Below, in pieces: positions 36,668 through 45,359 of a stretch of 64,000 bases of DNA (position 1 is its first letter; the number at the start of each line of letters is the position of its first letter). Origin of the DNA: Haladaptatus sp. DJG-WS-42 (GTDB lineage Archaea; Halobacteriota; Halobacteria; Halobacteriales; Halococcaceae); assembly GCF_037198285.1 (NCBI RefSeq), contig NZ_CP147243.1, positions 1,488,001 through 1,552,000 on the forward strand. Direction: 5' to 3'. The notes under the pieces are model-generated. The model made no database searches. It was not told the origin of the DNA and worked only from the letters and a program-made list of their open reading frames with translations. A program made the position numbers and the translations under genes.

Positions 36668-37282
36668 TCAGTCGTCGCCGGGTGCGGGTGTCTCGCCGTC
36701 CTCCTTGACGTCGATTTTCACGCCCGCGGAGTCGCGATTCTCACCGAACCCAGCAGAGAGCACGCGGATGAGCGCGTCTTCTACCTTCTCGTCTACCTCC
36801 TCGAAGCGGTCGGATTCTGCTTCGATGACGAAGCCAGTCGTGATGTTCGGTGAGGTCGGTAAAAAGAGCACCTCGCGGCCATCAGGGGCGAGTTTCCCCG
36901 TCTTGAACGCGGTCATCCGAAGCCCGTCCCACGTCTCGACTTTGACGGGTTTTTGGAGGTCCTCGGTGCCGGTGAGGGCCGTCTCGATGGCCATCTTCGA
37001 GGCGTTGTAGACAATACGAAGGCCCGGCAGTCGGTTCATCAGCCCGTCGATGGTATCCTCTACGAAGCTCCCGAACGCGGTGCGCATCAGGTAGCCCACC
37101 GCGAGGACGAACAGGGAAAAGACGATGAGCGTCAGAATGACGCCGAGCCAGATCGGTTGAATGTTGGCAACGCCTGAAATCGACGCAATCAGGATGTACA
37201 GTCGGAAGACCACGTACGCCACGACGAGGATAGGGATGAGGACGACCAGGCCACTGGCCATATCACGTTTCCAGGAGGCCAT
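36668..37282 (-). CDS. DUF502 membrane protein
   Basis: 204 aa with two N-terminal helices (residues about 8-30 and 42-65) and a soluble domain with GLMNRLPGLRIVYNASK and LFLPTSPNITTGF, the DUF502 signature. The C-terminal tail is acidic. Function unknown. ATG 37282 chosen; an alternative ATG five codons upstream. Confidence 0.82.
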   Translation of the reverse strand: MASWKRDMASGLVVLIPILVVAYVVFRLYILIASISGVANIQPIWLGVILTLIVFSLFVLAVGYLMRTAFGSFVEDTIDGLMNRLPGLRIVYNASKMAIETALTGTEDLQKPVKVETWDGLRMTAFKTGKLAPDGREVLFLPTSPNITTGFVIEAESDRFEEVDEKVEDALIRVLSAGFGENRDSAGVKIDVKEDGETPAPGDD

Positions 37283-37336
37283 TTGGCGTACCAACACGCC
37301 CCACGATTATCAGCCCTTTCCTTCGCACCTGTTGGC

Positions 37337-38173
37337 TCAGCGACCAACAATCGCCCGCACCGCGAACAACACGTTCTCCTTTCGCTCCATCACGCGGCGG
37401 TAGAAATACTGCGCCCAACGGTCGCCATAGGGAACGTACTGCCACATCTCGTACTCATCTGCGAGGTCGTACTGCGCGTCGGTGCGGACGCCCATCAGCA
37501 TCTGAATCTCGAAGTCGGTGCCGTACTCGTCGTGGAGTTCTTTCGCGTAGGCAATCATCTCCGGGTCGTGGCTCCCGACGGCGATGCCGCCCTCGAACGA
37601 CTCGAACATGAATTTGAGATACTCTTTGTACGCGCGGTTCACGGCTGCCTTGTCCTTGTACGCGATTTCCGTTGGCTCGTCGTACGCGCCTTTGACGAGG
37701 CGAATCTTCCCGGGGACGTCGGCGAGGCGGGCTAAGTCTTCGCGTGTGCGCTTCAGATTCGCTTGAATCGCCAGCCCGACGCCGCCTTCGTGTTTGCGTG
37801 CGAGTTCGCAGAACACGTCGAGCGTGTCGTCGGTCGTCGTGTGGTCTTCCATGTCTATCCAGACAAACACGCCCTTCGCTGCGGCGTGGTCGACGATGCG
37901 CGTGACGTTTTCTGAGAATACGTCTGCGCCGAAGTCGAGCCCAACCTGCGACGGTTTGACTGAAATGCACGCATCGAGATTCGCGGCTGCAATCTCATCG
38001 ACGAGGTCGATGTACACGTCGGCGTCGGCGTCTGCCTCCGCGCGTTCTGCGTAGTGTTCACCAAGGAGATTGAGAATCGCCTTTACCCCCCGTTCGTTGA
38101 GTTTTCGCGCGTGGTCGAGGGCGGTCGCCTCCGTCTCCCCTGCCACGAATTTGCTCGCGATGGGCGGAATCAT
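37337..38173 (-). CDS. putA: Proline dehydrogenase (PutA-type PRODH domain)
   Basis: 278 aa, monofunctional. FAD-dependent oxidation of proline to pyrroline-5-carboxylate. KPSQVGLD, GKIRLVKGAYDEP, IQMLMGVR and FYRRVMERKEN are typical of the beta/alpha-barrel active site, with the two Arg that hold the proline carboxylate in the last motif. No pyrroline-5-carboxylate dehydrogenase is adjacent. Confidence 0.9.
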   Translation of the reverse strand: MIPPIASKFVAGETEATALDHARKLNERGVKAILNLLGEHYAERAEADADADVYIDLVDEIAAANLDACISVKPSQVGLDFGADVFSENVTRIVDHAAAKGVFVWIDMEDHTTTDDTLDVFCELARKHEGGVGLAIQANLKRTREDLARLADVPGKIRLVKGAYDEPTEIAYKDKAAVNRAYKEYLKFMFESFEGGIAVGSHDPEMIAYAKELHDEYGTDFEIQMLMGVRTDAQYDLADEYEMWQYVPYGDRWAQYFYRRVMERKENVLFAVRAIVGR

Positions 38174-38274
38174 ACCGGCACTTTTTGCGCTCTCCTCTTC
38201 AGAATGTTGCTTTTCGTCCGTGACAGATGAAAAACACCCCCGATTAAGGTAGCCGCCTGAGTCAGAGCAGACAT

Positions 38275-38820
38275 ATGGGTATCTTTGCGGTGATTGCGAT
38301 TGCCTTCTGGGCGATGTTGCCTGCCTACATTCCCAACAATGCCGCCGTCCTCTTTGGCGGTGGCCCGCCCATCGACGGTGGCCGGACGTTGAACGGGAAG
38401 CGCATCCTCGGCGACGGGAAAACGTGGCGCGGCACCGCCGCTGGCACTGTCATCGGCATCCTCGTCGCCCTTCTGCTCAACGCCATCCGTCCCACGCTCA
38501 ACCACCAACTCGACTTCATGCTCCCGGCGTTCCCGCTCGTCGCCGGATTCACGCTCGCCTTCGGCGCAATGCTCGGTGACATCCTCGCGTCGTTCATCAA
38601 ACGCCGCTTCGGGCGCGAACGCGGCGCGGCATTTCCGCTGCTCGACCAACTCGACTTCGTCGTCGTCGCCCTCATCTTGACGTTCTTCGTCACTCCCGGC
38701 TGGTTCAAACAGACCTTCACGCTCTCCGTCGTCGTGGCCGTCCTCATCCTCACCCCGCTCCTTCACGTCATCACCAACGTGATTGCCTATTTGTTGGGGC
38801 TGAAAAACGAGCCCTACTAG
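38275..38820 (+). CDS. carS: CDP-archaeol synthase
   Basis: 181 aa with about five helices. Converts digeranylgeranylglyceryl phosphate plus CTP to CDP-archaeol, a central step in archaeal membrane lipid synthesis. [17 protein letters not shown] and [15 protein letters not shown]...LLDQLDFV match CarS (formerly DUF46). GATTAAGG about 27-32 nt upstream gives leaderless expression from ATG 38275. Confidence 0.94.
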   Translation: MGIFAVIAIAFWAMLPAYIPNNAAVLFGGGPPIDGGRTLNGKRILGDGKTWRGTAAGTVIGILVALLLNAIRPTLNHQLDFMLPAFPLVAGFTLAFGAMLGDILASFIKRRFGRERGAAFPLLDQLDFVVVALILTFFVTPGWFKQTFTLSVVVAVLILTPLLHVITNVIAYLLGLKNEPY

Positions 38821-38883
38821 AGCGCATCTTTTTACAACTCGGGTTCGACAGAGGCGAACCGCTCGTTGCAAAACCATGCTCTG

Positions 38884-38967
38884 GCGAATCGAAGATTCGC
38901 GGAGGCAGCGAGACGCACAGCGTCTCGCCCGCCCTGAAAAGGCCGAATGCGCCGCTGGCGCATTCGG
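38884..38967. repeat. Cluster of three perfect triloop hairpins
   Basis: GCGAATC-GAA-GATTCGC (38884-38900), GCGAGACGC-ACA-GCGTCTCGC (38908-38928) and an 11-bp stem CCGAATGCGCC with loop GCT (38943-38967). All arms are perfect. The ACA loop and the style match hairpins downstream of tRNA-Ser at 54869-54889. Confidence 0.7.
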
Positions 38968-38982
38968 ATGCTGTGCCAGACG

Positions 38983-39066
38983 ACTTCCGCACTGCAACCG
39001 CACCGCACAGCACTACAATCAACGCAGCACAGCACCGCAATCGCACCGCAACCGCCGCACAGCCGC
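38983..39066. repeat. Degenerate GCACCGCA / GCACAGCA microrepeat tract
   Basis: About 84 bp consisting almost only of variants of GCACCGCA, GCAACCGC and GCACAGCA on the plus strand. The units are irregular and there are no spacers, so it is not a CRISPR. Probably a slippage-prone simple-sequence tract. Confidence 0.5.
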
Positions 39067-39181
39067 TCACCACCTCTCATAACCCCAACACGACGCGACC
39101 ATGCTAATGCACATCAATGGTTACTTCCAGCGTGCCATCCCATCGATGTATTCATAACTGTGCAACCATGAGGTACAGGGC

Positions 39182-39898
39182 ATGAATCGAGCGGAGAAAG
39201 CCGCAATCCAGTTGCAGGCGGTCGCCGTCCTCCGAATGCTCAAACAGAGTCGGACGTACGACGAACTCGCCGACCTCACCGGCCTCCCCGCCGGTGACCT
39301 GAATCGCTACGTCAACGGTCACGTCCTCCCCGGCGTCGAACGCGCCCGCGAGGTCGTCCGCGGCGTCGGCCACGACGAACTCGCCCGCGAACTCCACGCC
39401 CGCATCCGCGTGGACAGCGAGGGCTACGTCGATAACTCCGGCGTCGTCTTCGACCAGTCGTTCCTCGACCTCGTCGCCCCCATCGCCGCTGACACCTTCG
39501 AATTTGAAACCCCCGATGTCGTGCTCACGGCCGCAACCGACGGCATCACGCTCGCCGCCGCGATGGCGAGCTACTTCGGCGCGCGCCTCGCGTACGCGAA
39601 GAAATCGAAAGAAACCGCCGTAGAGGAGTTCATCGAAGCCCGCCAGCGCCTCCAGTCGGGCATCGAACTCACCTACTACCTCCCAACCTCTGCCATCGAC
39701 GCGAACGACACGGTGCTCGTCGTAGACGACCTCATCCGCTCTGGGGAGACCCAAGAACTCCTTCTCGACATCGCAGCGAGCGCGAACGCAGACGTCGGTG
39801 GTGTGTTTGCCCTCATTGCGGTTGGCGAAGAAGGCGTCTCCCGCGCCCGCGAACTCACGGATGCACCAGTCGGCGCGCTGACCCAACTCGAGCCCTAA
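39182..39898 (+). CDS. HTH-PRTase regulator, PRPP-binding type, next to purine permease
   Basis: 238 aa. An N-terminal helix-turn-helix (TYDELADLTGLPAGDLNRYVNG, residues about 24-46) is joined to a type I phosphoribosyltransferase fold with the PRPP loop VLVVDDLIRSGET (about residue 180). The layout recalls GfcR/PurR-type regulators that sense PRPP. The next gene is an NCS2 permease, so it probably regulates nucleobase uptake or salvage. Enzymatic PRTase activity cannot be excluded. Confidence 0.75.
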   Translation: MNRAEKAAIQLQAVAVLRMLKQSRTYDELADLTGLPAGDLNRYVNGHVLPGVERAREVVRGVGHDELARELHARIRVDSEGYVDNSGVVFDQSFLDLVAPIAADTFEFETPDVVLTAATDGITLAAAMASYFGARLAYAKKSKETAVEEFIEARQRLQSGIELTYYLPTSAIDANDTVLVVDDLIRSGETQELLLDIAASANADVGGVFALIAVGEEGVSRARELTDAPVGALTQLEP

Positions 39899-39980
39899 TT
39901 ATACACGTTTGTGTTGATTTACGTGGCAGTGAGAGGATAACTTTTAAGTCAATTTCAGGCACTGTGCTTAAACGTGCATT

Positions 39981-41420
39981 ATGGCGATAACTGACACAAT
40001 TGCCGATTACTTCGGCTTCGAGGAACATAACACCGACCTCAGAACCGAGGTCATTGCCGGGCTTACGACGTTCCTCACGATGTCCTACATCGTGGTCGTC
40101 AACCCCGCGATTCTCAACCTCGCAATCGACGTCCCTGGGCGCACCGACGCACAAACATTCCAGATGATTGCTGTGGTCACGATGATCTCCGCCGCCATCG
40201 CAACGCTCGTGATGGCCTTCTACGCGAATCGGCCGTTCGCCCAAGCACCGGGCCTTGGGTTGAACGCCTTTTTCGCGTTCACGGTCGTCCTCGGCCTCGG
40301 CGTCCCGTGGCAGACCGCGCTCGCCGCGGTCGTCGTCGAAGGTATCCTGTTCATCGCGCTCACCGCTGTGGGCGCGCGTGAGTTCATCATCGGCCTGTTC
40401 CCCGAACCCGTCAAGTTCGCTGTCGGGACCGGTATTGGCCTCTTCCTTGCGATTATCGGCCTCGAAGCCATGCGCGTCGTTGCGGGTGACGCTGCGACGT
40501 TCGTCTCGTTCAACCCAGTGTTCGCCGCAGACCCAATCGCCATCATCTCCGCGGTGGGTCTGTTCGTCACGTTCGCGCTCTACGCCCGCGGCGTCCGTGG
40601 CTCCATCATCCTCGGCATCATCCTGACCACCGTCGCTGGCTATGTGGCTCACGCGATGGGCTACCGCGCGCTTCCAGCAGAGCAGGTTCCAGACGGAACC
40701 ACGCTCGCCGCAGGTTCGCTCGTCGGCTCCACGCAGGTCACCTACTCCGCAGCTGGCTACGACATCACGCCGCTCGTCGGCGCGTTCGTCCAAGGCTTCC
40801 AGAACGTCGACGCGCTTGCCTTCTCGCTCATCGTCTTCACGTTCTTCTTCGTGGACTTCTTCGACACCGCGGGCACGCTCACCGGCGTCGCCCAAGTCGC
40901 AGGCTTCCTCGACGAGGACGGCGACCTCCCCGACATCGACAAGCCACTCATGGCAGACGCAGTCGGGACGACGGCAGGTGGCATCCTCGGCACGTCGACA
41001 GTCACGACGTACATCGAATCCGCAACGGGCGTCGAAGAGGGCGGTCGCACGGGCATGACCGCGCTCGTCGTTGCGCTGTTGTTCCTCGCCTCACTCGCGC
41101 TCGTCCCGCTCGCCGCAGCCGTCCCGCTCTACGCTTCACACATCGCCCTTGTGGTGGTCGCGGTGCTCATGCTCCGCAACATCGCGGACGTCCAATGGGA
41201 CAAGATTTCCCACGCCGTTCCGGCCGGGCTGACCATCCTCGTGATGCCGTTTACCTTCTCTATCGCCTACGGCATCGCCGCAGGCATCATCTCCTACCCG
41301 CTCGTGAAAGCCGCTACCGGCGAAGCACGCGACGTCCACGCAGGCCAGTGGATTCTCGCCGCATTGTTCGTATTCTACTTCTTCGTCCGCACGAGCGGCC
41401 TGCTCGCTGGCCAACTCTAA
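39981..41420 (+). CDS. NCS2 purine permease (AzgA-like)
   Basis: 479 aa with 12-14 helices. The start DYFGFEEHNTDLRTEVIAGLTTFLTMSYI and ANRPFAQAPGLGLNAFFAF are characteristic of the AzgA group transporting guanine/hypoxanthine/adenine with protons. The FFVDFFDTAGTLTG motif is the NCS2 signature. It lies 82 nt downstream of the PRTase-type regulator. Confidence 0.9.
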   Translation: MAITDTIADYFGFEEHNTDLRTEVIAGLTTFLTMSYIVVVNPAILNLAIDVPGRTDAQTFQMIAVVTMISAAIATLVMAFYANRPFAQAPGLGLNAFFAFTVVLGLGVPWQTALAAVVVEGILFIALTAVGAREFIIGLFPEPVKFAVGTGIGLFLAIIGLEAMRVVAGDAATFVSFNPVFAADPIAIISAVGLFVTFALYARGVRGSIILGIILTTVAGYVAHAMGYRALPAEQVPDGTTLAAGSLVGSTQVTYSAAGYDITPLVGAFVQGFQNVDALAFSLIVFTFFFVDFFDTAGTLTGVAQVAGFLDEDGDLPDIDKPLMADAVGTTAGGILGTSTVTTYIESATGVEEGGRTGMTALVVALLFLASLALVPLAAAVPLYASHIALVVVAVLMLRNIADVQWDKISHAVPAGLTILVMPFTFSIAYGIAAGIISYPLVKAATGEARDVHAGQWILAALFVFYFFVRTSGLLAGQL

Positions 41421-41430
41421 GCTCGTTGTT

Positions 41431-41447
41431 GTGTGCACGGTGCACAC
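41431..41447. promoter_or_regulatory. Perfect palindrome GTGTGCAC-G-GTGCACAC
   Basis: 17-bp palindrome, 10 nt after the permease stop and about 10 nt before the glutaredoxin TATA-like CTTTTTTAG (41457-41465). The position fits an operator for the glutaredoxin gene. Confidence 0.5.
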
Positions 41448-41488
41448 CTCCGCGTCCCTTTTTAGGAACGACTCCATAGATGGGGTCG

Positions 41489-41734
41489 ATGGCGAATATC
41501 ACCCTTTACGAACTTCCCGGCTGCCCGTTCTGTGCGAAAGTCACGAGCAAACTCGATGAACTTGGGCTTGCGTACGACACAATCAACGTCCCCTCCTCGC
41601 ACGCAGAACGCACCGAAGTGGAGGAGGTAAGCGGTCAGACCGGCGTCCCCGTTATCGTAGACGAGGAACACGGTGTCTCCGGGATGGCAGAGAGCAGCGA
41701 CATCGTCCAGTACTTAGAAGAAACCTACGCGTAA
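41489..41734 (+). CDS. Glutaredoxin-like protein
   Basis: 81 aa. Thioredoxin fold with redox motif GCPFCAK at residues about 9-15, a cis-Pro region (TGVPVIV), and an N-terminal strand ITLYELP. Thiol-disulphide exchange, probably with small thiols such as gamma-glutamylcysteine in haloarchaea. ATG 41489 is preferred to ATG 41480 because of the TATA spacing. Confidence 0.88.
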   Translation: MANITLYELPGCPFCAKVTSKLDELGLAYDTINVPSSHAERTEVEEVSGQTGVPVIVDEEHGVSGMAESSDIVQYLEETYA

Positions 41735-41853
41735 GCACTGTCTTCGCGGTCCCTGCTGGCGTTCGCCAACGCAACCCACACCCCCTTGTTTCGACTGGAA
41801 CCCACTCCCAGTGACACCTGTGTTTTTACCCGTTTCACGCCAACGTACATCCA

Positions 41854-42258
41854 ATGGGTTCAACGGTTCGGACACGCGCCGGAAAAAACGCCGCCGGTAT
41901 CGCAAGCCTCCTCGTCACCGGCATCTGGCTCGCGGCGATGTTCACCGGGCAAAGCTGGTGGCTCGCGGCCATGCTGTTCGGCTACATCGTCGTCGTCCCC
42001 ATCGTCGCCCTTCTCTTTGGCGATGACGAGGACGGCCTCGATACGTGGTGGGACGGCCAGTGGAACGACACGAGCGAGCAGGCGGAATCGGAGCCAACTG
42101 TAAACAACCGCGACGCGCTCGAAACGCTGCGAGACCGCTACGCACGCGGCGAACTCACCGACGAACAGTTCGAGCGCAAGCTAGAGCGCCTGCTCGATAC
42201 GGACACGCTCGAAAGTGTAGAAGACCGGGCCGCCGTCCGTGACCGGCTGAAAGAGTAG
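41854..42258 (+). CDS. SHOCT-domain membrane protein
   Basis: 134 aa. Two hydrophobic helices (residues about 14-32 and 36-55), an acidic linker, and a C-terminal SHOCT domain (ALETLRDRYARGELTDEQFERKLERLL). SHOCT segments are thought to mediate oligomerisation. GTTTTTACC at about 41820-41828 is a leaderless promoter. Role unknown. Stop adjacent to that of the convergent regulator. Confidence 0.8.
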   Translation: MGSTVRTRAGKNAAGIASLLVTGIWLAAMFTGQSWWLAAMLFGYIVVVPIVALLFGDDEDGLDTWWDGQWNDTSEQAESEPTVNNRDALETLRDRYARGELTDEQFERKLERLLDTDTLESVEDRAAVRDRLKE

Positions 42259-43218
42259 TTAGGCCTCAGAGCCAGAGCGTTTCGTGCGCTCGTAGATGAG
42301 GTCGCGCAGGTCGTCCGGGTCGTCGATGCGTTCGATTTCCTGTTGTTCGATGATGGCCGTGTGCTTGACCGAATCGCGCTTTGCGCGGTCAACGACGTAC
42401 ACGGACCGAGTCTGGGTGACTTTGCCGAGCGAACTCATGATGCGAGCGCGCTTTTCTGCGGTTTTCGTGAACGCAGAGTGGCCCGTGAGGACGCGGTCTT
42501 CGCGGTTGTCCGTCTCGCTTACGGCTTTGAAGGGGGCACGGGCGGTCGGGTGGACTTGGAAGCCAACCCGCGTGAGCGCGCTCACGAAGTGCGCGTCGTC
42601 GGGGTCTACGGCCTCTTCGGCCTGCCGTTCTTCCTTTGCAAGTTCCTCTGCGAGCATCTCGACGGGCGTCGTGAGCGGGCGGTTGAACAGCTCTTCTAAG
42701 TGGGCGGCGACTTCGACGCTCGCGTTCATGCCGTCTTCGTACTTTGACACCGTGCGCCGAGAGACACCGAGCTCGGTGGCGAGCTGTCCGAGGCTCCAGC
42801 CACGCTCTTCGCGGGCGTCTGCGAGCACTTCCTCGTCGATGTTCACGTAGAGGCCACCGGGTGCGGCGTAGATGAGCGGTGGAACGCCCTCGACGAAGAA
42901 GTCCATCGCGGTGTCGGGGCTGATGACGGGGACGCCGTGGCGGAAATAGACGACGCCCGGTTTCAGGTCTTCGTCGCGGGTTCGGAGGCCGAGGACGAGC
43001 GGTGTCGCGTCCAAGAACCGTCCGAGGCGGCGCATCTCGATGCCCGTGTGTGCGTCTAAGGCGTCGATGTTGCCGAGAATCTTGACCAGAATGAGGTCAT
43101 CGTGCCGGCGGGCCGCCACGTCGAAGCTTTTCGGACGGATGGCACACCGGTCGCTCACCGTAAAGCCCGCATCGGCGAGCATTGCGGTCACGTTCTCGAC
43201 CAGTGCTGACCGTGACAT
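42259..43218 (-). CDS. Archaeal HTH regulator with endonuclease-like N-terminal domain
   Basis: 319 aa. Residues 1-125 start [19 protein letters not shown] and contain [21 protein letters not shown], a D...xK pattern resembling a PD-(D/E)XK fold. Residues about 125-195 hold a Cro/C1-type HTH ([24 protein letters not shown]). This matches a conserved archaeal family annotated as putative HTH-type transcriptional regulator. The target is unknown; nuclease activity is my inference only. Confidence 0.78.
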   Translation of the reverse strand: MSRSALVENVTAMLADAGFTVSDRCAIRPKSFDVAARRHDDLILVKILGNIDALDAHTGIEMRRLGRFLDATPLVLGLRTRDEDLKPGVVYFRHGVPVISPDTAMDFFVEGVPPLIYAAPGGLYVNIDEEVLADAREERGWSLGQLATELGVSRRTVSKYEDGMNASVEVAAHLEELFNRPLTTPVEMLAEELAKEERQAEEAVDPDDAHFVSALTRVGFQVHPTARAPFKAVSETDNREDRVLTGHSAFTKTAEKRARIMSSLGKVTQTRSVYVVDRAKRDSVKHTAIIEQQEIERIDDPDDLRDLIYERTKRSGSEA

Positions 43219-43366
43219 GGACAATAATAAGCCAGTCCTGCCATATATGCGTTGTGCCACCCGAAAACCCACGCCTTCGGTCGATTCACCTGGTTTGTGG
43301 GGATAGATTCATATATTCCGTCGCCGGGTCGAAACCGAGAAATTCGAGCGCCGGTAACCCCCTCGC

Positions 43367-44629
43367 GTGACGCTCGTTGGCCTCGACGACACCGATTCGA
43401 GAGAACGCGGGATGTGTACGACCTACGCCGCCGCCCGGATTGCCGGTCGCATCCGCGAGGCCGACGGGCACGTCGCTCGCCTGCTGCTCATCCGGCTGAA
43501 TCCAGCCGTGAAACACAAAACGCGCGGGAACGCTGCGCTCTGTATCCACACCGACTGCGACCCCGAAACGGCGTTCGAACTCGCCCGCGACGAAATCGAG
43601 GCTTCTGCAGAAACCGCCGACCCGCGCACGAATCCAGGACTCGTCGTTTCTCAGACAGACACCGTCTCCGACGCCGTCAAAGCGTTCGCCCGCGACGCCG
43701 TCACGGCGTTTCACGACACCGAAGCCGCTCGGAAACTCATCGAAAAAGAGGGCTTGTTGTCTGCGGAATGGAAGCGCGGGCGCGGCCTCATCGGCGCGCT
43801 CGCTGCCGTCGGGGCGTGGGACGCCTTCTCTGCGTGGACGTACGAATACATCTCGTATCGGCCCCGCGAGCGGTGGGGAACCGAGCGCGACATCGACTAC
43901 GATTCGGTGTTTGCGGCCGCGAAAACGGGCTATCCCGCAGTCTGGGACACGGTTGACGAGGTCGAAGGACAAGCCGTCTGTGTGCCGCACACGCCCGGCC
44001 CCATCCTCCACGGGATTCGCGGCGACGACCCTGCTGCTGTCCGGGAGGTTGCCCACGCCATCGAGAGCGAACCAGTCGAACAAACTGCCCTCTTCACGAC
44101 GAATCAGGGCACCGACGCCCACCTCAAAGCGGGAACCATTTCCACTGCAAAAAACGGCCATGCGTACCGCCTTCCAGGCCGTGTTATCACTCCACCAGAA
44201 ACGAAGGAAGGAGGGCACGTCTTTTTTGACATTGAATCAGGTGGCGACCGCCTCCAGTGTGCCGCATTCGAGCCTACAAAGCGGTTCCGTGACCGCGTGC
44301 GCGCCCTCCGCGTGGGCGACGACCTCGTGGTGTGTGGCGAACTCAGCCGAGACACGCTGAAACTCGAAAAGTTCGCCGTTCGCGAGTTGAACACGACCGC
44401 GCTCGAAACGCCAGAATGCCCCACCTGCGGCCGACGAATGAAGTCTGCAGGCGCGAAGCAAGGCTATCGCTGCCGGGACTGTAACACGAGCGCGCCGGGC
44501 AAAGTCGAAGTGTCTGTCGCGCGCAATATCGAGCACGGGTGGTACGAGGTGCCGCCGTGTGCACGACGACATATCGCCAAACCATTAGTTCGTGGTGGCT
44601 TCGAGTGTGAAACCCACACAGAGCGCTGA
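43367..44629 (+). CDS. tiaS: tRNA(Ile2) 2-agmatinylcytidine synthetase
   Basis: 420 aa. Attaches agmatine to C34 of tRNA-Ile(CAU), allowing AUA decoding. VGLDDTDSRERGMCTTY at the start, KHKTRGNAALCI, the central KEGLLSAEWKRGRGLIGALAAVG region, an OB-like domain (about 280-350) and a C-terminal zinc ribbon (CPTCGRR...CRDC). GTG 43367 is the start; full-length for the family. Confidence 0.93.
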   Translation: MTLVGLDDTDSRERGMCTTYAAARIAGRIREADGHVARLLLIRLNPAVKHKTRGNAALCIHTDCDPETAFELARDEIEASAETADPRTNPGLVVSQTDTVSDAVKAFARDAVTAFHDTEAARKLIEKEGLLSAEWKRGRGLIGALAAVGAWDAFSAWTYEYISYRPRERWGTERDIDYDSVFAAAKTGYPAVWDTVDEVEGQAVCVPHTPGPILHGIRGDDPAAVREVAHAIESEPVEQTALFTTNQGTDAHLKAGTISTAKNGHAYRLPGRVITPPETKEGGHVFFDIESGGDRLQCAAFEPTKRFRDRVRALRVGDDLVVCGELSRDTLKLEKFAVRELNTTALETPECPTCGRRMKSAGAKQGYRCRDCNTSAPGKVEVSVARNIEHGWYEVPPCARRHIAKPLVRGGFECETHTER

Positions 44630-44795
44630 CTGCGTGCGTTTTTGGGTGTCTCTTGCATCGTCTTGCAGACTGTTTCAGATCGTTCTCGTCTTTAGAACGG
44701 AATTAACGGTCTGCTTAGCCAGTGTATAGGTATGGTGGGAGGGGTACTTGGCTTTGGTACGCGTCGATGACCCGACGTGAACGGAGACCCCAACC

Positions 44796-45029
44796 ATGAG
44801 CGGAAACGAATACGATCTCAGCAACTCCGGATGGACGAATGGCGCTGAAACCCAGTCGTTTACCTCGCGTAACCGCTGGCCCGAGTTCGACCTCGATTAC
44901 ACCATCGAGTCGAACGGCCCACGCGAAGAGTGCACCGTGTACCCACGCGAGGCGACCGAAGACGCGCTGATGACCCAGTGGATTACGGCGTCCGAGGGGT
45001 CTTTCGTCGACGTAACGGACGCTCGCTGA
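44796..45029 (+). CDS. DUF7511 small acidic protein
   Basis: 77 aa. The middle FDLDYTIESNGPREECTVYPREAT followed by MTQWITASEGSFVDV matches a short family common in haloarchaea (DUF7511). No known role. Unlike most genes here it has a leader: a GTGTATAG element at about 44721-44728 lies some 70 nt upstream, and GGAG precedes the ATG. Confidence 0.68.
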   Translation: MSGNEYDLSNSGWTNGAETQSFTSRNRWPEFDLDYTIESNGPREECTVYPREATEDALMTQWITASEGSFVDVTDAR

Positions 45030-45359
45030 ACCGAGTCCCTCACTTCGGCCCTTCCCCAACCCGGCTCCCCGTCGGGGAGGCCGGTACCCCCTATCGGTTG
45101 CATCGCCCCGGCCGCGCCCCCACGCGGCTGTGAACCAAACACAGCGCACCCTACTGCGCTCCATCGAAGGCGTCGCCAGCGCCTTCGTTGTCTGCCATGC
45201 CACTGCGCTGCTGGCGCGCTCGCCACCGCTCACCACGGTGGCGTTCAGTACCGACCAAATCCCCTTGGCCGGTTCTCGGCGGCTGCCACCGCCGCCACGG
45301 CCGTTCCATCCGTGGCCCGCGCCAGCAGGTACACACCTACTTCCTGAGCGATAGCGGAA
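45030..45359. other. Non-coding, hairpin-rich region
   Basis: 330 bp between the DUF7511 and threonine synthase genes. It has hairpins CTCCCC-GTC-GGGGAG (45065-45079, flanked by CCGG arms), CCGCG-N6-CGCGG (45112-45127), CGAAGGCG-N7-CGCCTTCG (45165-45187) and CGCCACCG-N7-CGGTGGCG (45221-45243). A reading frame at 45130-45354 is Pro/Arg-rich and not credible. Possibly a structured RNA or a decayed repeat. Confidence 0.5.

Larger units (their letters stand above)
38821..39181. other. Non-coding region with three hairpins and a C/A-rich microrepeat tract
   Basis: 361 bp between carS and a PRTase-fold regulator gene. It contains a hairpin cluster (38884-38967) followed by a purine/pyrimidine-biased tract (38983-39066) built from GCACCGCA-like units. 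Short open frames here are not plausible genes. The regulator's TATA-like TATTCATAA is near 39150-39158. Confidence 0.65.

Noticed and set aside
38983-39066. Possible CRISPR array
   Set aside because: No regular repeat length, no spacers of constant size, and no cas genes in the window.
45130-45354. 74-aa frame in the hairpin-rich spacer
   Set aside because: Pro/Arg-rich, no promoter-like element or conserved motif; it follows the GC pattern of the stems.
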